Source of the DNA: Phycisphaerales bacterium UBA4658
GTDB lineage: Bacteria; Planctomycetota; Phycisphaerae; Phycisphaerales; UBA1924
Assembly (NCBI GenBank): GCA_002405485.1
Contig: DHLW01000023.1
Coordinates: 1-32,178, forward strand
Reading direction: 5' to 3'
Length of the DNA stretch: 32,178 bases
In this document: positions 1-7,560 of the stretch, piece after piece
Layout: each line of letters starts with the position of its first letter
Numbering within the stretch: the first letter of the stretch is position 1
Notes under the pieces: model-generated
Told to the model about the DNA's origin: nothing
Database searches by the model: none
What the model saw: only the letters and a program-made list of their open reading frames with translations
Program-made: the position numbers and the translations under genes

Positions 1-215
1 AGCAGCGTCTTGGCCAGCCCGGGCACACCCTCCACGCGCGCATGCCCCCGGCAGAACATCGCCATCAGAATCTGATCCACAACCGCGTCCTGACCCACGA
101 TTACCTTGTGGATCTGCTCCCGCAAACGGTCATATGCCTGTCGCACCTGGGCGACGGCCTGCTGCGGATCGGCGGCGGAAATCGGGGCGGATGACGAGGC
201 AAGCGGATCGGGCAT
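1..215 (-). CDS. MoxR-family AAA+ ATPase, N-terminal part (runs off the window)
   Basis: Only the first 71 codons lie in the window. The reading starts MPDPLASSS, continues through a helical Gln/Arg-rich stretch, and reaches the MoxR signature VIVGQDAVVDQ followed by VEGVPGLAKT, which is the Walker A loop (GxxGxxKT type) of MoxR ATPases. MoxR proteins are chaperone-like AAA+ ATPases, often paired with DUF58 and VWA-domain proteins in envelope or metal-enzyme maturation; those partners would lie beyond the left edge. The ATG at 215 is the only in-frame start ahead of the conserved region. A GAGGAG stretch lies about 17 bases upstream, so ribosome-site spacing is long. It follows the desaturase stop (260) by 44 bases on the same strand, so the two may be co-transcribed. 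The truncation is a window-edge effect, not a mutation. Confidence 0.85.
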   Translation of the reverse strand, partial: MPDPLASSSAPISAADPQQAVAQVRQAYDRLREQIHKVIVGQDAVVDQILMAMFCRGHARVEGVPGLAKTL

Positions 216-259
216 ACCCCATGGTATCGGCTCCTCGAACCCAGGTTGCTCGCGGTTGT

Positions 260-1219
260 TCACGGGTTTTGGATCGTCGCCGTCCGGCCGGGTCGCTTGA
301 CGGTCCGTGCCAGCCCCACCCGTTCCAGGAGCAGAATGGTCCAGTAGGTCACGTCCAGCTCGAACCACCGGTGGCCATGTGCCGCGGAGCACTGATCGGC
401 ATGGTGGTTGTTGTGCCAGCCCTCGCCGTTGGAGATGAGCGCGACGAACCAGTTGTTTCGGCTGTTCTCGCCCGTGTTCAGGTGCGTGCGATAGCCGAAC
501 AGATGACTGAGTGAGTTCACGCTCCAGGTGATGTGCCAGACCAGCACCGTTCGGACGAGCACCCCCCAGACGACGACACTCGCCGCGAATCGTGCGGCCT
601 CCAGCCAGTCCACGCCCAGCCACGCGGATCCCCGACTCGTGGTCGGGTGCGAGATCGCCACGCCGATCACGAACGCGACCAGTCCGAAGGCGATGGCGTG
701 GAGAAGATAGATCCAGAGCCAGTTCAGCCGTCGCTCAAGCCGGAGATAGAACGGCTGGGAGACCAGGTCCTTGGAGTATCTGTGCAGAATGTGGAAGGAG
801 TCGGTCTCGCGATTCTCGATCATCAGCCAGCCGACGTGGCCCCAGATGAACGCCACGAGCGGACTGTGCGGATCGGGCTGCTCGTCGGAGTGCTGGTGGT
901 GCTTGCGATGGATGGCGACCCAGCGGGCCGGTCCCTCTTGAAGGCAGCACACGCCGAGGATCGCAACCGCTCGCTCCACCCAGCGCGGACAGGCGAAGCT
1001 GCGATGGGTCAGCAGCCGGTGGAAGCCCAGGTTGATGCCCAGCGTGCCGAAGACATAGAGCCCCGCGACGCAAACCACCAGGCCGGACCAGGTGAAGAGC
1101 GTCGGCCAGCAGGCCAGGAGCGCCAGCAGGTGCACGGCGACGATGCTGATGGCATAGGGCCAGCGCGGCCGAAGGCCGGAGGCGGCGTCGGGGCGCTCAA
1201 GGCGCACCGACGCGCGCAC
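260..1219 (-). CDS. membrane acyl-CoA / fatty acid desaturase
   Basis: Integral-membrane di-iron desaturase that introduces a double bond into an acyl chain. All three His boxes are present: HRLLTH (about residues 67-72 from the start used), HRKHH (104-108), and GWHNNHH near the C-terminus. Hydrophobic stretches precede and follow the first two boxes, as in the delta-9 acyl-CoA desaturase family. The length of about 319 aa fits. The start is uncertain: the frame is open to an ATG at 1387, but that start would overlap the RRM gene by 74 bases and read its Gly-codon repeat out of frame as an Ala/Val run, so I prefer GTG at 1219 (GTG at 1207 is also possible). No clear Shine-Dalgarno precedes either GTG. 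The gene lies directly downstream of the RNA-binding protein gene, suggesting a shared transcript and perhaps a shared cold response. Substrate position specificity cannot be read from sequence. Confidence 0.9.
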   Translation of the reverse strand: MRASVRLERPDAASGLRPRWPYAISIVAVHLLALLACWPTLFTWSGLVVCVAGLYVFGTLGINLGFHRLLTHRSFACPRWVERAVAILGVCCLQEGPARWVAIHRKHHQHSDEQPDPHSPLVAFIWGHVGWLMIENRETDSFHILHRYSKDLVSQPFYLRLERRLNWLWIYLLHAIAFGLVAFVIGVAISHPTTSRGSAWLGVDWLEAARFAASVVVWGVLVRTVLVWHITWSVNSLSHLFGYRTHLNTGENSRNNWFVALISNGEGWHNNHHADQCSAAHGHRWFELDVTYWTILLLERVGLARTVKRPGRTATIQNP

Positions 1220-1313
1220 CGGGACCGAGCCCGAGCTCGAGTGTGTGGAACCGCGAGTCTGGATGTGAACCTCCGGGAGCCCAAGCAGCGCACGCGGAGC
1301 GCGTGGACGGGGC

Positions 1314-1610
1314 TTACCAGCTCCCGCGACGGCCGCCGCCGCCACCGCCACCGCCACCGCCGCCAGACTCGCGAGCGCGGGCCTCATTGACCGTCAGGTC
1401 GCGCCCGTCGAAGCCCTTGCCATGCAGCGCAGTGATCGCGGCCCGGGCGTGCGCCGGATCGCGAAACTCAACGAAGCCAAACCCGCGGGGGCGGCCGGTC
1501 TCCCGATCCATGACGATCGACGCCGACGACACCTCGCCATGAGCGGCGAACAGCTCGCGCAACTGGGTCTCGGAGGTCTTGAAGGAGAGATTGCCGACAT
1601 ACAGCTTCAT
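1314..1610 (-). CDS. single-RRM RNA-binding protein with poly-glycine tail
   Basis: A 98-residue protein made of one RNA recognition motif. RNP2 is KLYVGNL (residues 2-8) and RNP1 is RGFGFVEF (42-49). A tail of about eleven Gly followed by RRGSW resembles the Gly-rich bacterial and cyanobacterial Rbp proteins. Such proteins bind single-stranded RNA and in cyanobacteria are often cold-induced. The ATG at 1610 is preferred because the RRM begins at residue 2 and an AAAAGG ribosome site sits about 7 bases upstream; an ATG 11 codons further upstream adds non-homologous sequence and lies in the structured leader. The Gly run is coded by a GGC/GGT triplet repeat and is therefore potentially length-variable. 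The desaturase gene lies downstream on the same strand. Confidence 0.93.
   Translation of the reverse strand: MKLYVGNLSFKTSETQLRELFAAHGEVSSASIVMDRETGRPRGFGFVEFRDPAHARAAITALHGKGFDGRDLTVNEARARESGGGGGGGGGGGRRGSW
1332..1364. repeat. triplet repeat coding the poly-Gly tail
   Basis: Eleven tandem GCC/ACC triplets on the plus strand (GGC/GGT on the coding minus strand) encode the uninterrupted Gly run of the RRM protein. Unit changes would alter tail length without a frameshift. Confidence 0.85.
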
Positions 1611-1625
1611 GGCGATACCTTTTCG

Positions 1626-1671
1626 AGCCCGAGGCACGATCATTCATGGGTCCGGTGCGTTCGCTCGGGCT
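1626..1671 (-). promoter_or_regulatory. leader hairpin ahead of the RRM gene
   Basis: Perfect 8-base arms (AGCCCGAG at 1626-1633, CTCGGGCT at 1664-1671) extended inward by a 4-bp GCAC/GTGC helix (1634-1637 with 1655-1658). In the RRM mRNA this structure ends three bases before the AAAAGG ribosome site. There is no T-run after it on the minus strand, so it is unlikely to be the terminator of the upstream methyltransferase gene. A translational control element is inferred only. Confidence 0.4.
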
Positions 1672-1769
1672 GAGGAAGCGTCGGGAGGCACTCGGCGGGC
1701 GGCTCGACCAACGCAGGCGGGCAGCAGGCAGCGCAACAGTTGATCGTAGGCTCGCCGAGCGCCCGGCGT

Positions 1770-2639
1770 TCAGACGCGACGATACGCCGCGATGACGCTC
1801 GTTCCGCTGGGCAATCGAACGTGCGGCAGGATGTGCTTCTCAACCTCGAACGCCTTGGTCAGGACCCAGTTCACAGGCCCCGGCAACGGCTCCACCGCCG
1901 GTTCCGACGGGGCTCGCCCGCTGATCCGCGTGCGGAGCTTCTCCGCCGCTCGCGCCGCCACCACCAGCGGCATGGACGCAAGCTGGTAATAGCTCAGGAC
2001 GAGCGTGTGGACCGGCAGCCCTTCGAAGAGCGCGCCGAAGCCCGCTCGCGTGTACCGACGCTGATGAAAGTTGAAGTCGTCATGGCTCGACCAGAGCCAC
2101 ATGTGCGCCGGAACGGTGCAGACCACCAGCCCGCCGGGCTTGAGCAGATCGACGCACGCGGCGATGGACGCTCGATCCTCCGGCACGTGCTCGATGACCT
2201 CGCTCAGAACGATGAGGTCATAGCCCGCGCCGCCCCGCGCCGGCGAGCGTGAGGTGATCGCCGCGGGGAGCTGATCCGGCAGCGCGCCATCCAGCACGTC
2301 AAACCCGCGCTTCTTGCAGTATGCCCGCGCGATCGGAGACATGTCGATCCCCGTCACGTGGTAGCCGAATGGGGGCGATGAGAGCGCGGTGAGCAGCGCG
2401 CCAGCGCCGCAGCCGATGTCCAGCGCGCAGGGCCTGGGCGCGTCAGAGCCCGACGCCGGACTTCGGGAGCCGGTCGAAGCGGCTGCCGACGTGCTCGTCG
2501 CACCTGCCGCCCCAAGGCCCAAGCCCGCCTCTTGACGGCCGTACCGCTCCACCAGCGACAGGATGATCCTGTTCTTGGCGACCCACCACCAGTACGTTTC
2601 TTCCCGCTCGGCGTGCAGGCGATACAGGGCGTCATCCAC
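1770..2639 (-). CDS. class I SAM-dependent methyltransferase (Methyltransf_11/23-like)
   Basis: A 289-residue Rossmann-fold methyltransferase. Motif I is ALDIGCGAGALL (about 72-83). Motif II/III region is DLIVLSEVIEHVPED, and the post-motif is LLKPGGLVVCTVP. The N-terminus (EREETYWWWVAKNRI) is typical of methyltransferases encoded in glycan or lipid-carrier clusters. A low-complexity Ala/Ser/Gly insert at about residues 40-68 sits before motif I. The ATG at 2639 overlaps the end of the upstream glycosyltransferase gene (stop at 2632) by 8 bases, indicating translational coupling and a common pathway, probably modification of a polyprenyl-linked or cell-surface glycan. The acceptor is unknown. 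Confidence 0.87.
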   Translation of the reverse strand: MDDALYRLHAEREETYWWWVAKNRIILSLVERYGRQEAGLGLGAAGATSTSAAASTGSRSPASGSDAPRPCALDIGCGAGALLTALSSPPFGYHVTGIDMSPIARAYCKKRGFDVLDGALPDQLPAAITSRSPARGGAGYDLIVLSEVIEHVPEDRASIAACVDLLKPGGLVVCTVPAHMWLWSSHDDFNFHQRRYTRAGFGALFEGLPVHTLVLSYYQLASMPLVVAARAAEKLRTRISGRAPSEPAVEPLPGPVNWVLTKAFEVEKHILPHVRLPSGTSVIAAYRRV

Positions 2640-3714
2640 GGGGCGGCTCCGCGACCCCCGCGGCGAGCGTCCGCCCGTTCACAGCGGCCACGTCCCCCGC
2701 ACGCACGATCACCTGCGGCACAAACCCGTGCGCGCTCGGCGTCGGACCCACGATCGGCCCCGGCGTCGGAAACCCGCCCTCGTCGGCGATGATGTACATC
2801 GGCCGGTTCTGCACGTTCTTGAAGATGTACCCGACATACTGCGCGAGCATCCCCAGCATGAACAGTTGCACCCCGCCCATGAAGAACGTCGCGCACGCGA
2901 GGAACGCGAAGCCGCGGGGAATGTCCTCGGAGTTGAAGAAGATCCGCTCCAGAATCACCACCAGCGTCAACAGCACGCTGAAGGACATCACGAGCGATCC
3001 GAGATACGTCGCCAGCCGAAGCGGCGCCTGGCTGAACGAGCAGATCCCGTCCAGCGCGAGCTTCGCCAGCTTGAAGAACCCGTACCCCGTCTCTCCCGCG
3101 TGCCGAGGATCGCGGTCAAACTCCAGGGCTTCCTGCCGAAAGCCCGCCCAGGGGACCAGCCCTCGAACAAACCGGGGATTCTCGCGGCACGCACGCACGA
3201 CCTCGACCACGCGCCGATCCATGAGCCGGTAGTTGCCGGTATCCAGAGGGATGTCGATCTCGCTGATCCGGCCGAGCAGACGATAGAAGAAGAAGATCGC
3301 GATCTTCTTGAACACCGGATCGCCGCGCCGCTTTCGACGCTTGGCGTAGATCACCTGCACGCCCTGCTTCCACCGCTCCACCATCTGCCCGATGAGCTCC
3401 GGTGGATCTTGCAGGTCGGCATCGATGAGCACGGCGGCGTCACACCCGCCCGCCCAGCTCGCTCCGGCACGGTCCAGCCCCGCAGCCACCGCCGTCTCAT
3501 GCCCGAAGTTGCGGCTGAAACTCAGGAACTTCACCCGCGGGTCGCGCTCGGCAAGCCGTCGAAGGCCCTCCAGCGTCCCGTCACGCGAGCCATCGTTCAC
3601 ACAAATGAGCTCGTACTCCGAGCTGCACCGTGACACCACCTCCGTCAGCCGCCGATGGAGCACCTCGAGGTTCTTTTCCTCGTTGTAGCAGGGAATGATG
3701 ACGCTGAGTTTCAC
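2632..3714 (-). CDS. family 2 glycosyltransferase, GtrB/DPM1-like polyprenyl-phosphate type
   Basis: A 360-residue GT2 enzyme that probably moves a sugar from a nucleotide donor to polyprenyl phosphate at the inner membrane face. The GT-A domain starts MKLSVIIPCYNEE, has VNDGSRDGT at about 40-47, and has the metal-binding DAD (98-100) followed by LQDPPEL, which is diagnostic of the DPM1/GtrB/ArnC group. FSRNFGHE at 66-73 is also characteristic. Two predicted membrane helices follow (about 235-260 and 275-300), as in GtrB-type enzymes, then a short cytosolic tail. The ATG at 3714 starts exactly at the family N-terminus. The downstream methyltransferase overlaps its end; upstream lies the large GT-C-like membrane protein (stop 3768), a plausible user of the polyprenyl-sugar. 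Confidence 0.92.
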   Translation of the reverse strand: MKLSVIIPCYNEEKNLEVLHRRLTEVVSRCSSEYELICVNDGSRDGTLEGLRRLAERDPRVKFLSFSRNFGHETAVAAGLDRAGASWAGGCDAAVLIDADLQDPPELIGQMVERWKQGVQVIYAKRRKRRGDPVFKKIAIFFFYRLLGRISEIDIPLDTGNYRLMDRRVVEVVRACRENPRFVRGLVPWAGFRQEALEFDRDPRHAGETGYGFFKLAKLALDGICSFSQAPLRLATYLGSLVMSFSVLLTLVVILERIFFNSEDIPRGFAFLACATFFMGGVQLFMLGMLAQYVGYIFKNVQNRPMYIIADEGGFPTPGPIVGPTPSAHGFVPQVIVRAGDVAAVNGRTLAAGVAEPPRG

Positions 3715-3767
3715 GCGGGAGGCCGGTGTGGTGGAATGTCCAGCATACGAAAGACCGGCCCACCCTT

Positions 3768-6317
3768 CTACTCCCCCGTGCCAGGACCGCTCTCAACCTC
3801 GTCCACGATCGACTGCTGGTACCCGTGCGTCACCCACACCGGCGGCAATGGCCCACCAGACGCCGCCGCTTCGGACCCACCTTGCCCAGCTTGTCGGACT
3901 TCCCCCGGCTCCCCGGACATTCCCGAGTCCGAACCGCGCCTGGCCACGCGCACGGCCATCCGGATCTCGGCTCCCTCGGGCCCGCGAGGAGGCACCGTGA
4001 CGATCAGCGGCATCCATCGGCGGGTCTGGCGGAGAGCCCGCGGCTCCAGGAGAAGCGTCCCCAGCTCACGCTCCGGCACGCCTCCTGCGGCAACATCCCG
4101 CACGGTGATCACCAGCTCGATCGGAGGGGCATCCGGCAGCTTGTCCAGGTCATAGCCCCCGATCGTCGCACGCACAAGCAGGTGCTCAGCCCGATCCGAC
4201 GGCGCAAGCACGGTCCGCATCGCCGTTCGGCCGGTGCCCGGCGACAGCCATGTCGCCTCGCGAAACACGTTCCAGCAGTTCACCCTGGCAAACTGCGCCT
4301 CGCCCTGCGCCGCACCCGCCGCGTCGAGGTACACCCAGCCGCCGATCGGAATGAGATCCGGCGGCATCTCCTCCACCATGGCGAATCGATGGGTCGTGGT
4401 CGGGATCGGCTCCGGCTCCGGCTCGCCACGCTCACGAGCCAGGCGCCGAGCCGCGCTCCGCTGCGCGAGCGCCTCGGCGACCACCGCAGGCCGGATCTCC
4501 AGATCGCGATGATCGGCCCGTTCCATGTCGATCCGCCGGATCAGGCGAGCACGTCCGTCGCGATCGACGACAAACGGCACCAGCGTCTCCCATCGCAGCA
4601 GCTCGCCTCCGGAGCGCGTGGCTCGCCCGCCGCGGATCGACGCCTGAGGCGCGGGCGTCGTCTGTGGACGAAGCGTGTACCGGATTCCGTGCTCATCCGG
4701 CTCGACCAGCGGCAGCGGAGCCCACGGATTGTGCACCGTCGCCGAGATGTCCGACCGTCGATACGCCCGTCGCAACTCCGGCGTGCCCGACCAGCTCGTC
4801 TCGAACACACCCAGCCGCGACCGATCGAACAGCGGATAGCCCGTGTCCGTGACATGGGTCGTGCGAAACGGCGCGAACACCGCATCCTTCGGCGGGTTCG
4901 GCACAAGCCGAACAAGCTGCCGAATCTCCGACTGATCCTGCTCATACCGGGCCTGCATGTGCCGCTGGAATCCGACCATGCCGATCGCCCCGAGCAGCAT
5001 CGGCACGATCAGCACAAGGGCCAGAACCGTGCGCGCCCAGATCGCCCAGGAGCCACTCACGCGATGCACGCCCCGCACCATGGCGTCCAGCACCACCGCC
5101 AGCGCCATCGCCGCACCGATGAGCGGGGCATACAGGTTCCGCAGCTCGATGATCTGCCGGTCGATCACCAGCACCGGCAGCCATCCCGCACCGAACACGA
5201 TCACGCCGGCAACGAGCATCCAGAGTCGGGCTCGGCCGATCGCGCGTTCGCGCTCGCCGTCAGGCGTCCTGCGCGCAGCGATGGGCGGACTCGCGCCGTC
5301 GCGCCTGGCCAGCCAGGCCAGCCAGAGCACGATGGTGCACAGCAGCGCAAGGCCGAACACAACGCTCTCCGGCCGCCCGATCGTCCGGAGGCCCTCGGTG
5401 AATGACCCCATCAGCACGTGCTGCGCGCGTTCGCCCAGGTTGTACTCCACGCCCCGGGCGAACTCGCGCAGCCGGTCGGGAAGCCGTTCCAGCGTCACGA
5501 TCGACCCGGCCCCGCCCCGGGCGTGCTTGGGCGCTGTTGCCAGCAGCAGTCCGACGTACAGCAGGCACATTCCGCCGCCAGTCGCCGTCGCGACACCCAG
5601 CCGCACGATGCGCGTCCGCCAGCGTTGCGTCGGCGGGCAGCACGCCAGGTACACCGCTGGAATCGCCGCCAGCGGGGCCGCGCTCTGCTCATACCAGCAC
5701 GGCACGATGAAGGCCAGCCCCGCGATCAGCAGGAGCGTTCCCCATCGTCCGCCGCCGGTCCGTTCGTCTCCGCGGGCAAAGTGAACCACCGCCAGCAGCG
5801 CGGCGAACGTGAACGCCGCGCCGATCGCCGTGGATGTCGTGCAGAACCACAGCGGCACCTCCCCGTTGAGCGGGATGACCATGAACAGCAGCGCCGCCGC
5901 CGCGGGCCCGAGCGTGGATCGCAGCGTCCATCGGAGCAGAACGAACAACCCCAGACACGCGGCGCCATGGAAGACCGCACACGCCACGTGCACGATCCGA
6001 TCCTGCTCAGGGATGAGCGTGCCCACCGTGAAGCACATGAACACGTGCAGCGGACGCCAGAAGAACGGATAGTTCCGGAATGGATTGAAATCCTCAGGAA
6101 TCGCACCCGTCACCGGATCGCGGAAGTTGATCGCGTAATCGTCGGTGTTCCTTCCGAGCGCGCCACCCAGAAACAGCGTGGCCACAAGCCAGAGAACCAC
6201 GGGAAACCCCCAAGCGGCGAGCAGTCGCAACGCCCTTCTGCGCTCGGCGCGGTCCGCGTTCACGGGCTCCGTGCTCTTGGCGGCGTGTTCCGGCGTGTCT
6301 TGGGCGTCTGGGTTCAT
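3768..6317 (-). CDS. large multi-pass membrane protein, GT-C glycosyltransferase-like
   Basis: An 849-residue protein I do not recognise as a named family. After a charged N-terminus and a first helix (about 37-54) comes an extracytoplasmic loop with adjacent acidic residues (NTDDYA, 57-62) and FFWRPLHVF (85-93). This acidic first loop plus an RPL motif is typical of GT-C enzymes using polyprenyl-phosphate sugars. About ten further hydrophobic segments follow to roughly residue 480. The last 350 residues are hydrophilic and likely form an extracytoplasmic domain. The ATG at 6317 is chosen because the 23 residues from the farther ATG (6386) are low-complexity and that start nearly abuts the divergent gene at 6393. 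It is upstream of and on the same strand as the GtrB-like gene, 53 bases away, so sugar transfer to an envelope acceptor is the best inference. Other membrane functions are not excluded. Confidence 0.7.
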   Translation of the reverse strand: MNPDAQDTPEHAAKSTEPVNADRAERRRALRLLAAWGFPVVLWLVATLFLGGALGRNTDDYAINFRDPVTGAIPEDFNPFRNYPFFWRPLHVFMCFTVGTLIPEQDRIVHVACAVFHGAACLGLFVLLRWTLRSTLGPAAAALLFMVIPLNGEVPLWFCTTSTAIGAAFTFAALLAVVHFARGDERTGGGRWGTLLLIAGLAFIVPCWYEQSAAPLAAIPAVYLACCPPTQRWRTRIVRLGVATATGGGMCLLYVGLLLATAPKHARGGAGSIVTLERLPDRLREFARGVEYNLGERAQHVLMGSFTEGLRTIGRPESVVFGLALLCTIVLWLAWLARRDGASPPIAARRTPDGERERAIGRARLWMLVAGVIVFGAGWLPVLVIDRQIIELRNLYAPLIGAAMALAVVLDAMVRGVHRVSGSWAIWARTVLALVLIVPMLLGAIGMVGFQRHMQARYEQDQSEIRQLVRLVPNPPKDAVFAPFRTTHVTDTGYPLFDRSRLGVFETSWSGTPELRRAYRRSDISATVHNPWAPLPLVEPDEHGIRYTLRPQTTPAPQASIRGGRATRSGGELLRWETLVPFVVDRDGRARLIRRIDMERADHRDLEIRPAVVAEALAQRSAARRLARERGEPEPEPIPTTTHRFAMVEEMPPDLIPIGGWVYLDAAGAAQGEAQFARVNCWNVFREATWLSPGTGRTAMRTVLAPSDRAEHLLVRATIGGYDLDKLPDAPPIELVITVRDVAAGGVPERELGTLLLEPRALRQTRRWMPLIVTVPPRGPEGAEIRMAVRVARRGSDSGMSGEPGEVRQAGQGGSEAAASGGPLPPVWVTHGYQQSIVDEVESGPGTGE

Positions 6318-6392
6318 CCCGGATGCGCACGATATCCGATTCCGGTCCCTGCGGTTCGATCCACTCGGCGACCGGGCGGTCAACAATGCGTC

Positions 6393-7532
6393 ATGGGCAC
6401 CACCGGCGATCCCACCATCGGCACGGGCGCGTCGTTCGTGATGTTCGCGTTCGACATCGCCTTCGCCATTGACCTGGACCGGGCCGCCGCCCTGCTCTCA
6501 GAGGCCGACGCCCAGCGGGCCAGCATCCGCCACGTCCGCCGAACGCCCGCCCACTTTGACTACCGCCCGCTCCCGATTCGCGTCACGCTGCCGTGCGCCC
6601 CGATCGTGCTCGGCGGCGGCGACATGAAGTGGTCGACGCACTCGCAGGTGGAGCTCCTGATCTACGACTTTGGAGCGGTCTCCGTCACGTTTCGTGTGCC
6701 GCTGTCGGGCCCGCTCTCGGCGCTGGTTGAGCTCTCGGCGACGCTGTACGACACTCCGACGCTCGTCGCCGAGGCCCGCAGGCAGCTCGCACACCTGACT
6801 GAGCTGATCCGTCCCGCGCTGGATCGTCCGCACGCCGACGACGCCGTCGAGGACTATGTGGTCCACGAGATCGAGGCGCTCTCGGGCGTTGCCGAGCCGG
6901 CCCAGGCCGCGATCGAGCACGCCGATCTTCTGGCCCGGGTTCTCCGCGCCGAGCGCGGCCCGATCTCGGATCAGGAGATCGCCGAGGCGCTCGCGGGCCG
7001 GACCAGCTATCGCCCCTCAGACGTGGCGCTCATCGACTGGAACGCCGCGATCCTGCTCGATCGCGACGCCGAGGACGTTCGCGACGTGCTGGAGTTCGCC
7101 AACGTCGAGTCGCTCGAGCTGCGCATGCTCGATGATCGGCTGGATCGGATCCTCGAGGACGCGTACCGCATCGTTTCCGATGGCAGAGCGGTCGGATGGC
7201 TGCGATTCCCGATCGGATCACGAGAGCTCAACCGGGTCTCGCGACTGCAGATGGACAGCGCCCTGCTCTACGAGGGCATCAACAACGCCATCAAGCTCGT
7301 GGGCGATCAGTACCTCGCCCGCGTCTATCGACAGGCCGCCGCGAGATTCCACCTGCCCGAACGCGACGCCAGCATCGAGCGCAAGCTCTCCACGCTCGAC
7401 GGCATCTACGCCAAGCTCCAGGACCGCCGGGCCTCGCTGCGCATGGAGATCCTGGAGTGGATCATCATCATCCTCATCTTCGTCTCCATCGTGCTGCCGT
7501 TCCTGCCCTGGTTCAAGACGCTGGGCAAGTGA
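6393..7532 (+). CDS. RMD1/YagE (DUF155)-family membrane protein
   Basis: A 379-residue protein resembling the RMD1/DUF155 family, known from yeast Rmd1, human RMND1 and bacterial YagE-like proteins; the bacterial role is unclear. Family-like features are a long soluble N-terminal part, a helical region (DVRDVLEFANVESLELRMLDDRLDRI lies inside it), and a C-terminal ILEWIIIILIFVS helix that anchors the protein near its end (about residues 350-372). Two starts are possible: ATG at 6393 or GTG/ATG at 6438/6441. I take 6393, which leaves a 75-base gap to the divergent membrane-protein gene. It converges with the chemoreceptor gene, 28 bases apart. The family assignment is from memory of the C-terminal pattern and is moderately sure. 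Confidence 0.68.
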   Translation: MGTTGDPTIGTGASFVMFAFDIAFAIDLDRAAALLSEADAQRASIRHVRRTPAHFDYRPLPIRVTLPCAPIVLGGGDMKWSTHSQVELLIYDFGAVSVTFRVPLSGPLSALVELSATLYDTPTLVAEARRQLAHLTELIRPALDRPHADDAVEDYVVHEIEALSGVAEPAQAAIEHADLLARVLRAERGPISDQEIAEALAGRTSYRPSDVALIDWNAAILLDRDAEDVRDVLEFANVESLELRMLDDRLDRILEDAYRIVSDGRAVGWLRFPIGSRELNRVSRLQMDSALLYEGINNAIKLVGDQYLARVYRQAAARFHLPERDASIERKLSTLDGIYAKLQDRRASLRMEILEWIIIILIFVSIVLPFLPWFKTLGK

Positions 7533-7560
7533 CCGCACGCGACGTCGGGGACGTTCCCGA

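Noticed and set aside
1..215. Truncated pseudogene at the left edge
   Set aside because: The MoxR reading frame is intact up to the window border; the truncation is only the edge.
1220..1387. Extended N-terminus of the desaturase
   Set aside because: Its Ala/Val run is the Gly-codon repeat of the RRM gene read in another frame, and the overlap is 74 bases; a downstream start is more likely.
3726..5405. 559-codon plus-strand open frame opposite the GT-C-like gene
   Set aside because: Arg/His/Pro-rich, no domain, no ribosome site; a GC-driven shadow frame.
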